Shown here: positions 41,099 to 50,426 of the stretch, one piece after another
Layout: each line of letters opens with the position of its first letter
Numbering within the stretch: position 1 is the stretch's first letter
Assembly: GCA_002320815.1 (NCBI GenBank)
Contig: DCLA01000053.1
Location: 33,891 to 97,890 of the forward strand
Direction: 5' to 3'
Length of the DNA: 64,000 bases
Source of the DNA: Myxococcales bacterium UBA1660
GTDB taxonomy: Bacteria > Myxococcota_A > Polyangia > Polyangiales > Houyiibacteriaceae
Made by a program: the position numbers and the translations under genes
Notes under the pieces: model-generated
The model's database searches: none
The model's input: the letters and a program-made list of their open reading frames with translations, nothing else
Told to the model about the DNA's origin: nothing

Positions 41099-41647
41099 AT
41101 GTCCCCCGACCTGGACCGCGCCGCGCGCGCCATCGACGAGTTCCTGGCGGCGCTGGGCCACACCGCGGCCACCGAGCCCGAGATCGCCGGAACCGGCGAG
41201 CGGGTGGCCCAGGCCTTCGCCGACGATCTCCTGGCGGGCTACGGCGCGGACCCGGCGACGATCCTGAGCGAGACCTGCGCGACCACCAGCCGCACGGACC
41301 TCGTCGTCGTGCGCGGGATCGCGGTGAGCGTGACCTGCCCCCACCACCTCCTACCCAGCCCGGGCACGGCCACCGTGGCCTACCGACCGACCGACCGCCT
41401 GGTCGGGCTCGGCGCGATGGGCCGCCTGGTCCAGTGCTTCGGCCGCCGCCTGGCCCTCCAGGAGACCGTGGCCCAGCAGGTGGCCGACGCCCTGGTGGAA
41501 CACCTCGGCGCCGCCAGCGCGGGCTGCGCCCTCGACCTCCAGCCGCTGTGCATGATCGCCCGCGGCGACCGCCAGCATCAGGCGCGCGCCATCAGCGTCG
41601 CCACCGCCGGCGCCCCCGACGACGCCCTCCGACGAGCCCTCGCATGA
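41099..41647 (+). CDS. GTP cyclohydrolase I (FolE) family protein with altered active site
   Basis: A 182-residue member of the GTP cyclohydrolase I fold. TCPHHLLP (80-83) corresponds to CEHH and LCMIARG at 150-156 to HYCxxxRG. The zinc Cys/His residues Cys80, His83 and Cys151 are in place, but the Glu of CEHH is Pro, the catalytic His before the C-terminal Cys is Pro149, and the LQER signature reads LQET. These differences suggest an altered reaction or substrate rather than standard dihydroneopterin triphosphate synthesis. It overlaps the next gene by 4 bp. Length is near the short end of the family. Confidence 0.78.
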   Translation: MSPDLDRAARAIDEFLAALGHTAATEPEIAGTGERVAQAFADDLLAGYGADPATILSETCATTSRTDLVVVRGIAVSVTCPHHLLPSPGTATVAYRPTDRLVGLGAMGRLVQCFGRRLALQETVAQQVADALVEHLGAASAGCALDLQPLCMIARGDRQHQARAISVATAGAPDDALRRALA

Positions 41648-42297
41648 CCGATCTCCCCACCGACGACGAGCTCCGGGAGGTCCCGGTCTTCCCGCTGCCC
41701 AGCGTGGTCTTCTTCCCGGGGACCGAGCTCCCGCTCCACCTCTTCGAGCCCCGTTACCGCACGATGGCCGAGGAGTGCGTGGTGAACGGCAGCGGCCTGG
41801 TGGTCGTCAGCCTGCTGCGTCCCGGGTACGAAGCGGAGTACGAGGGTCGCCCGGCGATCCACACCCTGTCGGGCATCGGCCGGGTCACCGCTCATCGGCG
41901 GAACCGCGACGGCACCCACGACATCCTCCTCGAGGGGCTCGGCCGGGTCCACGTCGACGAGCTCCCGGCGGACGCGCGGCCCTATCGGGTCGCTCGGGCG
42001 ACCCGCGCGAAGACCCTCCACGGCGAGCTGCCGCGCCACGAACTCGCGCCGCTGCTGAGCTGCGTCTCGCGGGTGGCGTCGGTGGTCCGCGAGCGGCACC
42101 CGGACTTCGAGGTGGGCTTCGGCATCGACGACGACGTGGCCACCATCATCGACCGCATCGCCGACCGCTTCGTCTCCGAGCCCCCGCGGCGACAGGAAGT
42201 CCTCGAGGCCCTGGACCTTCGGGAACGGCTCGAGAAGGTCACCGACGCCGTCGGCGACCTGCTCGCGCTCATCGGGGCCCGCGAAGAGCCCTCCTGA
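41644..42297 (+). CDS. Lon-protease substrate-binding (PUA-like) domain protein
   Basis: A 217-residue protein with only the Lon N-terminal substrate-binding domain (PF02190): PVFPLPSVVFFPGTELPLHLFEPRY followed by helices and no AAA or protease part. Stand-alone LON-domain proteins are common in bacteria and often lie near the ribA/folE group; their partner is unknown. The ATG overlaps the FolE-like stop (ATGA). It is convergent with ribA, 18 bp away. Confidence 0.9.
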   Translation: MTDLPTDDELREVPVFPLPSVVFFPGTELPLHLFEPRYRTMAEECVVNGSGLVVVSLLRPGYEAEYEGRPAIHTLSGIGRVTAHRRNRDGTHDILLEGLGRVHVDELPADARPYRVARATRAKTLHGELPRHELAPLLSCVSRVASVVRERHPDFEVGFGIDDDVATIIDRIADRFVSEPPRRQEVLEALDLRERLEKVTDAVGDLLALIGAREEPS

Positions 42298-42315
42298 AGG
42301 GCTCCGCGGCGGCCC

Positions 42316-42999
42316 CTACTCGGCGTCGAAGAGGAGGCTCGGGTCGTAGTCCACGTCCTCGCGGGGCGTGGCCGGCTCGACGCTCTCCAGGTCGTACACG
42401 TGGCCCATGCGGGCCCGCTTGGTCTCGAGGTAGCCGAGGTTCAGCGGGTGGGGCGCGACCAGGTGGGGCACCCGGCGGGTGACCTCCACGCCGTCGCGGC
42501 GCAGGCCCTCGACCTTGGAGGGGTTGTTCGTCATCAGCGCCACCGAGCGGACCTCGAGGTCCTCCAGCATGGCGCGGACCATGTGGTAGCTGCGCAGGTC
42601 GTCGGCGAAGCCGAGCTGACGGTTCGCGTCGACGGTGTCGAGGCCCTGCTGCTGGAGCTGGTAGGCCCGGATCTTCTCGCCGAGCCCGATGCCGCGGCCC
42701 TCCTGGCGGAGGTAGAGCACCACGCCGCGGCCGGCTTCCTTGATGCGCTTCAGGCCCAGGTCGAGCTGTTCGCGGCAGTCGCACTTCAGGGAGTGCAGCA
42801 CCTCGCCGGTGAGGCATTCGCTGTGCACGCGTGCGAGCACGTCGTGCCCGTCGCGGACGTCCCCGCTGACGATCGCCAGGTGTTCGTTGGGGTTGCCCTC
42901 TTCCCGGTAGGCGAAGACCTGAAAGGGTCCGTACTCGGTCGGCAAGCGGCACTCGGAGTAGCGAACTACCCGAGGGGCGGCATCTTGTCGTATATCCAT
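42316..42999 (-). CDS. ribA: GTP cyclohydrolase II
   Basis: A 227-residue enzyme that opens GTP to 2,5-diamino-6-ribosylamino-4(3H)-pyrimidinone 5'-phosphate, the first step of riboflavin synthesis. Zinc ligands C62, C73 and C75 lie in SECLTGEVLHSLKCDC; the catalytic RQEGRGIGLG is at 99-107. It is a single-domain RibA without the usual RibB fusion, and no rib genes flank it. The ATG at 42999 follows a purine-rich stretch but no strong RBS. The 162 bp upstream hold no visible FMN riboswitch. Confidence 0.95.
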   Translation of the reverse strand: MDIRQDAAPRVVRYSECRLPTEYGPFQVFAYREEGNPNEHLAIVSGDVRDGHDVLARVHSECLTGEVLHSLKCDCREQLDLGLKRIKEAGRGVVLYLRQEGRGIGLGEKIRAYQLQQQGLDTVDANRQLGFADDLRSYHMVRAMLEDLEVRSVALMTNNPSKVEGLRRDGVEVTRRVPHLVAPHPLNLGYLETKRARMGHVYDLESVEPATPREDVDYDPSLLFDAE

Positions 43000-43161
43000 A
43001 CGTCTTTCTTTTGTTTTTCGCTCCGACGCGGTCGGCGACGCAGCCTCCCGAAGGTAGGTGCATCCGTCGTCCAGTCAAGGTGAGCGTTTCTTCCTCCCCG
43101 GTCGGTGGAGCCGTGGGCGAGGGAGTCTCTGAGGTCGGCGGGGACGCCGCGCCAGGTCGGA

Positions 43162-44238
43162 TCAGAAGGTGTCGCGGGACTGCTCTTCCAGGAGCGCCGC
43201 CTGGTGGTGGCTGCGCAGCGCCCCGATGAGCTCCTCCATGTCGCCCTCGACGATGGCGTCGAGCTTGTGGAGGGTGAGCTGGATCCGGTGGTCCGTGACC
43301 CGGTTCTGCGGGTAGTTGTAGGTGCGGATCTTCTCGGCGCGGTCACCGCTGCCCACCATGGATCGGCGCTCGTCGCCGATGGCCTGATCCTGCTCGGCCT
43401 GGGCGGCGTCCAGGAGCCGCGCGCGGAGGATCTGCATCGCCCGCGCGAGGTTCTGGTGCTGGGAGCGCTGCTCCTCGGAGCGGATCTGGATGCCCGAGGG
43501 GGCGTGAGTGAGGATGATCGCGCTCTGGGTCCGGTTGACGTGCTGGCCGCCCGCGCCCCCGGAGAGGGTGCGCTGGATCGAGATGTCCTTCTCGTCGATG
43601 GCGATGTCCACCTCGGTGGCCTCCGGGAGCACCGCGACGCTGGCCGTCGAGGTGTGGATGCGGCCCTGGGACTCGGTGGCCGGGACGCGCTGCACCCGGT
43701 GTACGCCGCCCTCGAAGCGGAGGTGGCTGTACACCCGGTCGCCGCTCACCATCGCGATGACCTCTTTGATGCCCCCGGCGCTGGCGTGGGAGATCGAGGT
43801 GACCTCCACGTTCCAGCCCATGGTCTCGGCGTAGCGGCCGTACATGCGGAAGAGGTCGGCCGCGAAGAGCGCCGCCTCCTCGCCGCCGGCGGCGGAGCGG
43901 ATCTCGAGGATCGTGTCCCGCTCGTCGGCGGGGTCCTTGGGGAGGAGCAGGAGCTGCAGCTCCTTGCCCAGGGTCTCCAGCTCGGCCTCGAGCTCGGGGA
44001 TCTCCGCCTGAGCCAGCTCGGCCAGCTCGGGATCCTTCAGCGCCTCCCGGTCGTCCTCGAGCTGCCCGGTCACGGACTGGAAACGCGCGAAGGTCTCCAC
44101 CAACGGCTGCAGCTCCGAGCGCTCGGTGGTCAGCTCCCGGAGCTTGTCCGAGTCGCTGACCACCTCCGGGCGACAGAGCAGCGCCTCGATCTCCTCGTAG
44201 CGAGCCGCGAGCGACTCGATCTTCCCGATGGGCAGCAT
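43162..44238 (-). CDS. prfA: Peptide chain release factor 1
   Basis: A 358-residue class 1 release factor. The stop-codon reading tripeptide PAT (as in RF1, for UAA/UAG) is in RVPATESQG near 184, and the GGQ catalytic loop is in GGAGGQHVNRTQSA near 230. Length and ATG at 44238 are normal. It is 7 bp downstream of the DUF1385 gene, so the two are an operon; prmC, which methylates the GGQ Gln, is not adjacent. Confidence 0.97.
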   Translation of the reverse strand: MLPIGKIESLAARYEEIEALLCRPEVVSDSDKLRELTTERSELQPLVETFARFQSVTGQLEDDREALKDPELAELAQAEIPELEAELETLGKELQLLLLPKDPADERDTILEIRSAAGGEEAALFAADLFRMYGRYAETMGWNVEVTSISHASAGGIKEVIAMVSGDRVYSHLRFEGGVHRVQRVPATESQGRIHTSTASVAVLPEATEVDIAIDEKDISIQRTLSGGAGGQHVNRTQSAIILTHAPSGIQIRSEEQRSQHQNLARAMQILRARLLDAAQAEQDQAIGDERRSMVGSGDRAEKIRTYNYPQNRVTDHRIQLTLHKLDAIVEGDMEELIGALRSHHQAALLEEQSRDTF

Positions 44239-44245
44239 GGGCGGC

Positions 44246-45265
44246 TCAGGAGGCGGCTTCGTGGCGCGCCGCGGGGCGCAGGGCTGGAAGCGCGGCGACG
44301 AAGCCCTCGAAGTTCGGGAAGAGCAGCGGGTCGGCGGAGTGCTCGGCGTCCTTGCCGTCGGTCTCGCGCCAGGCGGCGGCCTGCATCGCGGTGATGGCCA
44401 CCTCGATCTGCTCGTCGTCGGGCTCGCGGGTGGTGATCTTCTGGAAGAGGAACCCCGGCCAGAGGAAGACCCGGAGGGGCCCCCGGGTGCAGTACTTCGC
44501 GGTGAAGCGCTGCAGCTCGAAGCTGAGCGCGGCGATCACCGGCAGGAGCGCGATGCGCAGCAGGAGCAGGCCCACCCAGCCCAGGGCGCCCTCGGCACCG
44601 GGCAAGAGCAGCGGCGCGAAGATGGCGCCGAGGATGATCGAGACCATCACCACCACGATGAGGAAGGTGGTGCCGCAGCGCGGATGGAGCGTGCTCTGCG
44701 CCCGGACGTTGGCCACCGTGAGGGGCAGCTCGGCCTCCCAGGCGTGGATCGTCTTGTGCTCGGCCCCGTGATACTGGAACGTCCGCCGGACGTCGGGCAT
44801 CAAGCTGATCGCGGTCAGGTAGAGGAAGACCACCAGGATCTTGAAGCCGCCGATGACGAACTGGAAGTCCGCGTCGGTCAGCCCGAAGTCGATCCCCAGG
44901 AGCTTGCCGGTGCCGCTGGCCAGGAGCTGGGGCAGCGCCACGAAGAGACCCAGCGCGAAGAGGGTCGCCACGACCATGGCCCCCTTACCGCTGCCGGCCA
45001 TCTCTTCCTTCTCCTCCTCGGTCATCTGCTGCTCGGCGCTGAAGCTGAGCGCCCGGTAGCCGATGCGCAGGGACTCCACGAGGGTGGCCACGCCGCGGAA
45101 GAAGGGCTTCTTCCAGATGCCCGTGTCGAAGCGCGACTGGAAAGGCTGCTCCTGCAGGGCGAGAGACCCATCGGGGCGACGGACCGCGACGCTGAGGCCG
45201 CAGGGGGCGCGCATCATCACGCCTTCGATGACGGCCTGACCGCCGATGTAGGGCTTCTGCTCCAT
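44246..45265 (-). CDS. DUF1385 family (YqhQ-like) membrane protein
   Basis: A 339-residue integral membrane protein from ATG 45265. The family hallmarks are present: GGQAVIEGVMMRAP near the N terminus, HGAEHKTIHAWE and STLHPRCGTTF. About five membrane segments are visible, mostly in the middle and last third. DUF1385/YqhQ is commonly linked to prfA, as here, and is of unknown function. It is divergent from the next membrane protein across 106 bp. Confidence 0.93.
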   Translation of the reverse strand: MEQKPYIGGQAVIEGVMMRAPCGLSVAVRRPDGSLALQEQPFQSRFDTGIWKKPFFRGVATLVESLRIGYRALSFSAEQQMTEEEKEEMAGSGKGAMVVATLFALGLFVALPQLLASGTGKLLGIDFGLTDADFQFVIGGFKILVVFLYLTAISLMPDVRRTFQYHGAEHKTIHAWEAELPLTVANVRAQSTLHPRCGTTFLIVVVMVSIILGAIFAPLLLPGAEGALGWVGLLLLRIALLPVIAALSFELQRFTAKYCTRGPLRVFLWPGFLFQKITTREPDDEQIEVAITAMQAAAWRETDGKDAEHSADPLLFPNFEGFVAALPALRPAARHEAAS

Positions 45266-45371
45266 GGGTGCCGAGAGCATAGCCACCCCAGCCCGAGTGA
45301 CAACGCGAGCGGCCCGAGGCGCCCACCCCGCCGGGCCTGGAACTTCGCGCGCGCGATGAGGTCGGAGCGGG

Positions 45372-47141
45372 ATGGCGAAGCCACTCCGAGCGCTTCGGGG
45401 ACTCCCGGAGCACGGCGCCTGGCTGGTCGTGGCGGGGTCGCTCCTGGCGTACCTCCCGCCCTCCCTCGAGCTCCTGTCTCGGGGTGAACGGCTCATCGAC
45501 CCCTTCCGTTGCGCACTCGTCGGGCTGGCCCTGGTGAGCCTCGGCGCGGTCCTCGCCTCGCTCGGTCCCTCGCCGGGCGAGTGGCGACTCGGCGCGGGAC
45601 TCACGGGAGCCCTCGGGGGCCTCGCCGCCTGCGCGGCCTGGACGCTCGGTAGCGGAGGGGAGCTGCGGACGGCGGATGCTAGCTGGCTCGCGCTGCCCAT
45701 GGCCGCCGGGGTAGTGGCGTCGACACGGGGCCGCACCCGCGGCGTGCTCTGTGCCGCGGGGGCGCTGGGCGTGGTGGAGACGGTCCGGGGGGTCGCCGGC
45801 GACTATACCTACGCTTGCTTCTCCCCGAGGACCCCCGCCGAGGAGGCCCTCGCAGTCGTGGGGCCCGAGTATGCGGTCCGCGGGCTCGGCGCGGCCCTCG
45901 GCGCGGTGCTCCTCCTCGTCCACCTGGGGACGCGCCGCCGAGTCGACCGCGCGGACCGGTGGGTCGCCGGCGTGCTGGCCCTCTGGCTCCTGGGGCGAGC
46001 GGGGGTGGAGACCCTCGCCTTCATGGCCCACGACGGGGCTCGGCGCGCGTCCTTCGTCGATGTCGAGTCCCTCGAGAACCTCACCGGCTTGAGCGCGACG
46101 GTGGGTGCCACCACCACGGCGATCTTCGTCGTCGCCCTGGTCGCGGGAGGCCTCTGGGCCGTCGGGGGCTGGACCGTGGAGTCTCCGGCGTTGGGTCTCT
46201 GGGGGTGCGCTGCGCTCCTGGGGTCGGTGCTCCTCCTGGGGACCTCCGCCGCCCTGGAACCCCACATCATCGGGAGCTCGGTCCAGACTCACTACGACGA
46301 CATCTGGGAGCTCACGACCCCCGAGGTGGAACCGCTCACCTTGCACGACCTGCCCGGGGAGGTCGTGGCCATGTACCGGAATCCGGCTCACGTGTGGGCG
46401 ACCCTGGGAGCGACTGGCGAGCTCACCGTATTCAGCGACCGGTGGATCCGGCGGCTCGCCGCCGAGGAGGTGATGGCGCCCCCGGAGTCCGACGCGCCCG
46501 TCCACGTGATCGTCGACCGACGCGCGACGCTGGGCGACGTCCGGCGCGCGGCTCACCAGCTCCGGTACCATTCGGCGCTCACGGTCCATTGGCGGAGCAA
46601 CGGGCTGGACCGCGCCGCGCACGCCTCGAACCGGTGGGCGGCCGTCGAGATGGCGGGGCGAGCGCTGCGTCATCGACGAATCGAGCTGCTCGACCGGAGC
46701 GAGTGTCCGACACCGGAGGCGCCCGGTGACGCTCCCGCGACCTGTGTGGCGTACGACCAGTACCGGAAATTGCGCGCTTTCGACATCGTCGGTGAGCCGG
46801 ACGCGACGCCCATCGGGCAATGGCTCCGCGAGCACCGACTCGACCGGGACCTCGCGCTCATGGCCGGGACGGCCTTCCCCGACGACCCCCGGGAAGGCGG
46901 GGAGGCCTTCCCCGATCGACGCGCGTGGCTCCCCGACGACCTGTGGCTCCGCTGGCGGCCGAGCGACCTCGTCGCGGCCGTTCCGTCGATCGTGATCGGG
47001 TGCCTCCTGGTCGTCTTCGCCGCCGTGCGCCGCTTCGGTCCACGAGTGCTCGCCCGGACCGCTCGAGGGCTCACCCGGACCGCGGGGGCCTGGGCGCTGC
47101 TCCTCATCGCGCTGACGGCGCTCGTGCTGGCGATCGGGTGA
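45372..47141 (+). CDS. Hypothetical multi-span membrane protein with large extracytoplasmic domain
   Basis: 589 residues from ATG 45372. The N-terminal 300 residues hold about eight hydrophobic helices. A region with no membrane segments, about 300-550, follows (HDLPGEVVAMYRNPAHVW, VHVIVDRRATLGDVRRAAHQ). Two final helices complete it (VPSIVIGCLLVVFAAV; ALLLIALTALVLAIG). No catalytic motif or domain recognised; some parts recall biopolymer transport (ExbD-like VHVIVDRRATLGDVR), which would fit a periplasmic domain. It is probably monocistronic. Confidence 0.68.
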   Translation: MAKPLRALRGLPEHGAWLVVAGSLLAYLPPSLELLSRGERLIDPFRCALVGLALVSLGAVLASLGPSPGEWRLGAGLTGALGGLAACAAWTLGSGGELRTADASWLALPMAAGVVASTRGRTRGVLCAAGALGVVETVRGVAGDYTYACFSPRTPAEEALAVVGPEYAVRGLGAALGAVLLLVHLGTRRRVDRADRWVAGVLALWLLGRAGVETLAFMAHDGARRASFVDVESLENLTGLSATVGATTTAIFVVALVAGGLWAVGGWTVESPALGLWGCAALLGSVLLLGTSAALEPHIIGSSVQTHYDDIWELTTPEVEPLTLHDLPGEVVAMYRNPAHVWATLGATGELTVFSDRWIRRLAAEEVMAPPESDAPVHVIVDRRATLGDVRRAAHQLRYHSALTVHWRSNGLDRAAHASNRWAAVEMAGRALRHRRIELLDRSECPTPEAPGDAPATCVAYDQYRKLRAFDIVGEPDATPIGQWLREHRLDRDLALMAGTAFPDDPREGGEAFPDRRAWLPDDLWLRWRPSDLVAAVPSIVIGCLLVVFAAVRRFGPRVLARTARGLTRTAGAWALLLIALTALVLAIG

Positions 47142-47154
47142 GCGCCCCCGGGCG

Positions 47155-47739
47155 CTACTCCTCGGGGACCCGCGCCATCAGTCCGTCGGTCTCGCGGCGG
47201 AGGGCGAACTCGCCCGGGCCGGTGAGTCGGCGCTCGGCGACCAGGGCGTCGCAGGCCGGTGAGAGGAACTCGTTGGGCATGGAGGCGCGGAGGGGGTCGG
47301 TGATGCCCTCGGGGGAAATGCAGCCGCTGAGGACCTTGATGGTCCGGTAGCGGCAGCCTTCGAACTCGCGCTCGCTCGGCAGGAAGAGCGTGAAGCAGTC
47401 CCCGTCGCCCGCGATCGGGGCGTCGTCGACGCTTCCGCCGCCATCGCACTCGGTGAGCATCTCCTCCGCCATCACCGTGCCGTCCGCGCGGAGGGTGTAG
47501 GTGCCCATGCCGTTGCAGATGGTGAACGCATCCGGGTAGAAGCGGACCGTGGAGTCCCAGGCGTAGGTCCCGGTGATGTCCGGGGGGTTGGTCCCGTCGT
47601 GGACCACGAAGCCCTCGCGCTCGAGGGCCGCGAGGCTCGCGTCGTCGACGATGGCGTCGACGTTCGCTGGCAGATCGTAGGAGGGGACGTCGTCGGTGCA
47701 GGCGACCGTGAGCGCCGCGAGGAGGAGGACCATGCGCAT
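47155..47739 (-). CDS. Hypothetical lipoprotein, 194 aa
   Basis: A short lipoprotein with the signal MRMVLLLAALTVAC (lipobox Cys14) and a secreted domain with several paired cysteines, including C-rich TICNGMGTYTLRADG, CRYRTIKVLSGC and PACDALV. The cysteine spacing and TGTYAW/TLRADG pattern look like a small beta-rich disulfide-bonded fold. Not recognised. It is convergent with the membrane protein and upstream of a HEAT-repeat gene on the same strand. Confidence 0.75.
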   Translation of the reverse strand: MRMVLLLAALTVACTDDVPSYDLPANVDAIVDDASLAALEREGFVVHDGTNPPDITGTYAWDSTVRFYPDAFTICNGMGTYTLRADGTVMAEEMLTECDGGGSVDDAPIAGDGDCFTLFLPSEREFEGCRYRTIKVLSGCISPEGITDPLRASMPNEFLSPACDALVAERRLTGPGEFALRRETDGLMARVPEE

Positions 47740-47832
47740 GGTCCCTCGATGGCACGGCTGGATCCCTCGTGAAGAGCGGGCGGCGAGATCGGCGGAGCCG
47801 CGGAAGCCGATGGCGACTTCGCGGAACGACCT

Positions 47833-49983
47833 CTACTCGCGCAGGGTGTCGGTGGCGTTCTGGATCGACGGCTCGGCGAGGGTGTCGCTGGCGTCGACGA
47901 AGGAGAGGTCCTGGGCATCGGCCAGGTCGATCACGTCGTCGTCGAAGGCCGGCGCCGCCAGGGTGCCGGGGCTCGAGCGGTCCGCGCGGGGTTCGTTCGG
48001 AGCGCCGATGACCAGCGAGGCCAGATCGGGGGCCGCGGGGCGCGCGTCCTCGTCGAAGCGGGGCGGCGGCGAGCGGAAGGTGGCGTGGGCATCCACCGGC
48101 CGGGCGGGGGTCGGCGCTGGGGGCGCGCCGCCGAGGAGCAGCGCGTCCAGGCCGGTGCTGGGCTCGGGCTCCGGCTCGGCCGCGGGCTTGGGCGGCACGC
48201 AGTCGACGAAGCGGGGCTCGACCTTCGGTACCGGGCGCTTCGGCTCGGGCTTGGGGGCGCGGCGGGCCTTGGGGCGCGGCGCGGGCTCCGGCTCGGGCTC
48301 GGTGTAGCGGCGGCGCACGACCTCCTTGGCGGAGATCTTGGGACGCGGCGTGGGCTTCCGGCCGCGGATGAGCCGCTCGAAGAGCGCGAGGCGGCGGACG
48401 ACGCCCATCGCCAGCAGGCGGTCCCGGAGCCGGAGCTTCTTGGAGAGTTTCTCGGGCCGGTTCTGGCGGAGCTTGGCGAGCACCCGGGCGGGCCGCTTGG
48501 CGCGCTCGAGGAGTCCCCGCGGCACGAGCCGGGCGCGGAGCCGGCGGAGCGTGGGAGCCCAGCGGCGACCGAAGCGACCGAGGGCGGGAACCCGCGGGAG
48601 ACGCAGCGCTGGCAGGCGACCGCGGAGCGAGGAACGGTAGCGCCAGGCGAGCACGAGGCCCACGAGGAGCAGCGCCAGAGCGCCGAGCCAGGTCCAGGGG
48701 ACCTCGACCGGCGCGGCGCTCTCCGGCTCTTCGGGGAGCTCGGGCAGCTCCTCTTCGAGGAGGTCGGCGACCACCTCGCGGGCGCGCGGGTGACCCGCCC
48801 GGGCCGCGATCCGCCAGGCGTCGGCGTCGAGGACGCCGCGGGCGAGGTCGGCTTCGGCCTCCATCAAGCGCACCGCCGCCCGGACCTCGGGCTCGTCGGG
48901 CGCGAGCAAGCCGGCCCGACGAACGAAGGCGTCGTGGCGAGCCTCGTCGACCTCGGCGAGGGCCAGGTAAGCGCGGGCGATGTCGGCGCGCCGGGGATGC
49001 AGGGGCGCCGCGACCAGCACCTCGTCGAGCTTCGTGGTCGCCGTGGCGACGTCGCCGCTCTCGGCGGCCTCGAGCCCCGCGGCGAGCACCTCTTCGAGGG
49101 GTTCCAGGCGGGCCGCGTCGAGGCCCTCGTAGAGCTCGCGCGCGGTGCGCTCCCAGCCCCAGGCGAGGTCCGCGTCGCGGCCGAGCTGATTGCGCATCCC
49201 TTCGCGGAGCTGCCAGATCCCGTTGTGCCCGAAGGAGGCCATCGCCTCGCGAGCGGCGTCGCGGATGGGCGCGGCCGGGTGACCCACGAAGGAGATCACC
49301 ACCTGCATGGAGTCCATGTCCCGCGAGGCGCCGTAGGCGCGCAGGAGCCGCGCGACGAGCATGGGGTCTTCCTGCTGGAGCGCGTCGGCGGGCTGGGTGA
49401 GTCCCAGCTCCTCGATGGCCCAGCGGGCCCACACGCGCACCGGACTCTCCGAGTGGTTGCGCAGCACGAGCAGCCCGGGGAGCAGCGAGGCCCCATGGCG
49501 CTCCACGAGGCGACGGCGTTCCCACCGCCACATCCGCGGGGTCAGCGCCAGGATGTCGCCGATGAGGACCTGCGCGTCGGTCGTCCCGATGCCCTCCAGG
49601 GAGCGCATGTAGAGCAGGCGCTCCGCCGTGCGGCCCAGGGTCGCGGTCCGCTCCTCGGCGAGGGCCGGCAGGATCCCAGGCGCGATGTCGACCATGTCAT
49701 CGGCGCGGAGGCTCCCGGTCGCGTGGCGGAAGGCGCGCAGCGCGTCGTAGCCATCCTCCTCCGGGAGGATCTGGGCGCGGGTCTGGCGGATCCGCTCGTC
49801 GATCGCGGGGATCGCTTCCTCGGGGAGCGTGGAGAGGAAGCGGTAGGCCCGCTCCCGGGCCGCGGCGTCGTCGCCCCGGAGGGCCTCGGCGTGCCGCAGG
49901 AGATCGTCGAGACTCGGCGCGTCGGCGCGGGCCACCGTGGCGATCGCCACCAGCCCGAGCACGAGCGCCAAGCGCGCCCCCAT
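47833..49983 (-). CDS. HEAT-repeat protein with signal peptide, membrane helix and low-complexity tail
   Basis: A 716-residue protein. I choose ATG 49983, just 11 bp after the acylphosphatase stop, because it opens a clean signal peptide (GARLALVLGLVAIATVARA). Residues 30-400 form helical HEAT/TPR-like repeats (HPAAPIRDAAREAMASFG, HPRRADIARAYLALAEVDEA). A membrane helix (TWLGALALLLVGLVLAWRY) follows, then a very basic Arg/Leu stretch and a Pro/Glu/Lys low-complexity tail of about 150 residues. This layout suggests a periplasmic scaffold anchored by one helix with a cytoplasmic tail. The function is unknown. Confidence 0.72.
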   Translation of the reverse strand: MGARLALVLGLVAIATVARADAPSLDDLLRHAEALRGDDAAARERAYRFLSTLPEEAIPAIDERIRQTRAQILPEEDGYDALRAFRHATGSLRADDMVDIAPGILPALAEERTATLGRTAERLLYMRSLEGIGTTDAQVLIGDILALTPRMWRWERRRLVERHGASLLPGLLVLRNHSESPVRVWARWAIEELGLTQPADALQQEDPMLVARLLRAYGASRDMDSMQVVISFVGHPAAPIRDAAREAMASFGHNGIWQLREGMRNQLGRDADLAWGWERTARELYEGLDAARLEPLEEVLAAGLEAAESGDVATATTKLDEVLVAAPLHPRRADIARAYLALAEVDEARHDAFVRRAGLLAPDEPEVRAAVRLMEAEADLARGVLDADAWRIAARAGHPRAREVVADLLEEELPELPEEPESAAPVEVPWTWLGALALLLVGLVLAWRYRSSLRGRLPALRLPRVPALGRFGRRWAPTLRRLRARLVPRGLLERAKRPARVLAKLRQNRPEKLSKKLRLRDRLLAMGVVRRLALFERLIRGRKPTPRPKISAKEVVRRRYTEPEPEPAPRPKARRAPKPEPKRPVPKVEPRFVDCVPPKPAAEPEPEPSTGLDALLLGGAPPAPTPARPVDAHATFRSPPPRFDEDARPAAPDLASLVIGAPNEPRADRSSPGTLAAPAFDDDVIDLADAQDLSFVDASDTLAEPSIQNATDTLRE

Positions 49984-49994
49984 CGCGACCCGGT

Positions 49995-50276
49995 TCAGCC
50001 AGGTGCGATGCGGAAGTCCGAGAACTCGCCGGTGTAACTCCGCCATTTCGTTTCGACCTTGTCGACCCGCGCGGTCGATGGCCCCTGCTGGGCCCAGGCG
50101 AGGTAGTCCTTCACGGCATCCTCCTCACCCTCGACGACCATCTCCACCGCGCCATCACGACGATTCTTCACCCAACCGGTGAGCCCGTTCTGACGAGCCT
50201 CCCGTTGCGCGGTGGCGCGGAAAAAGACGCCCTGCACGCGCCCGTGCACGACTACTTGGATTCGTTTGAGCCCCAT
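49995..50276 (-). CDS. acyP: Acylphosphatase
   Basis: A 93-residue acylphosphatase, which hydrolyses acyl phosphates such as 1,3-bisphosphoglycerate and carbamoyl phosphate. The phosphate loop GRVQGVFFR ends in catalytic Arg20, and Asn38 sits in GWVKNRRDG. Start at ATG 50276, preceded by AGGAGG; a 7-bp hairpin (50287-50306) ends next to that site. It is upstream of the HEAT-repeat gene on the same strand and probably cotranscribed with it. Confidence 0.95.
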   Translation of the reverse strand: MGLKRIQVVVHGRVQGVFFRATAQREARQNGLTGWVKNRRDGAVEMVVEGEEDAVKDYLAWAQQGPSTARVDKVETKWRSYTGEFSDFRIAPG

Positions 50277-50365
50277 GGGACCTCCTGCCCAACTACCTGG
50301 TTGGGCCTCACCCGGGCAAGAAAGCGACAGGTCTCGCCGGGTCCGTTCGCGATTGTACGGAATTG

Positions 50366-50397
50366 AAAACGCCCGGGCCCTCGAGAGGGACCGGGCG
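50366..50397 (-). terminator. Intrinsic terminator of the S10-spc-alpha cluster
   Basis: On the minus strand a long stem (7 bp, one mismatch, then 4 bp) with a 4-base loop spans 50370-50397 and is followed by TTTT. It lies 29 bp past the rplQ stop. Confidence 0.9.
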
Positions 50398-50426
50398 CGT
50401 TCGTGTTCGGTTGACCCGAGGGCGCG

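Noticed and set aside
43000..43161. FMN riboswitch upstream of ribA
   Set aside because: The conserved RFN-element core sequences are not seen; only a weak TTGACT...TACCTT promoter-like pair and a small hairpin.
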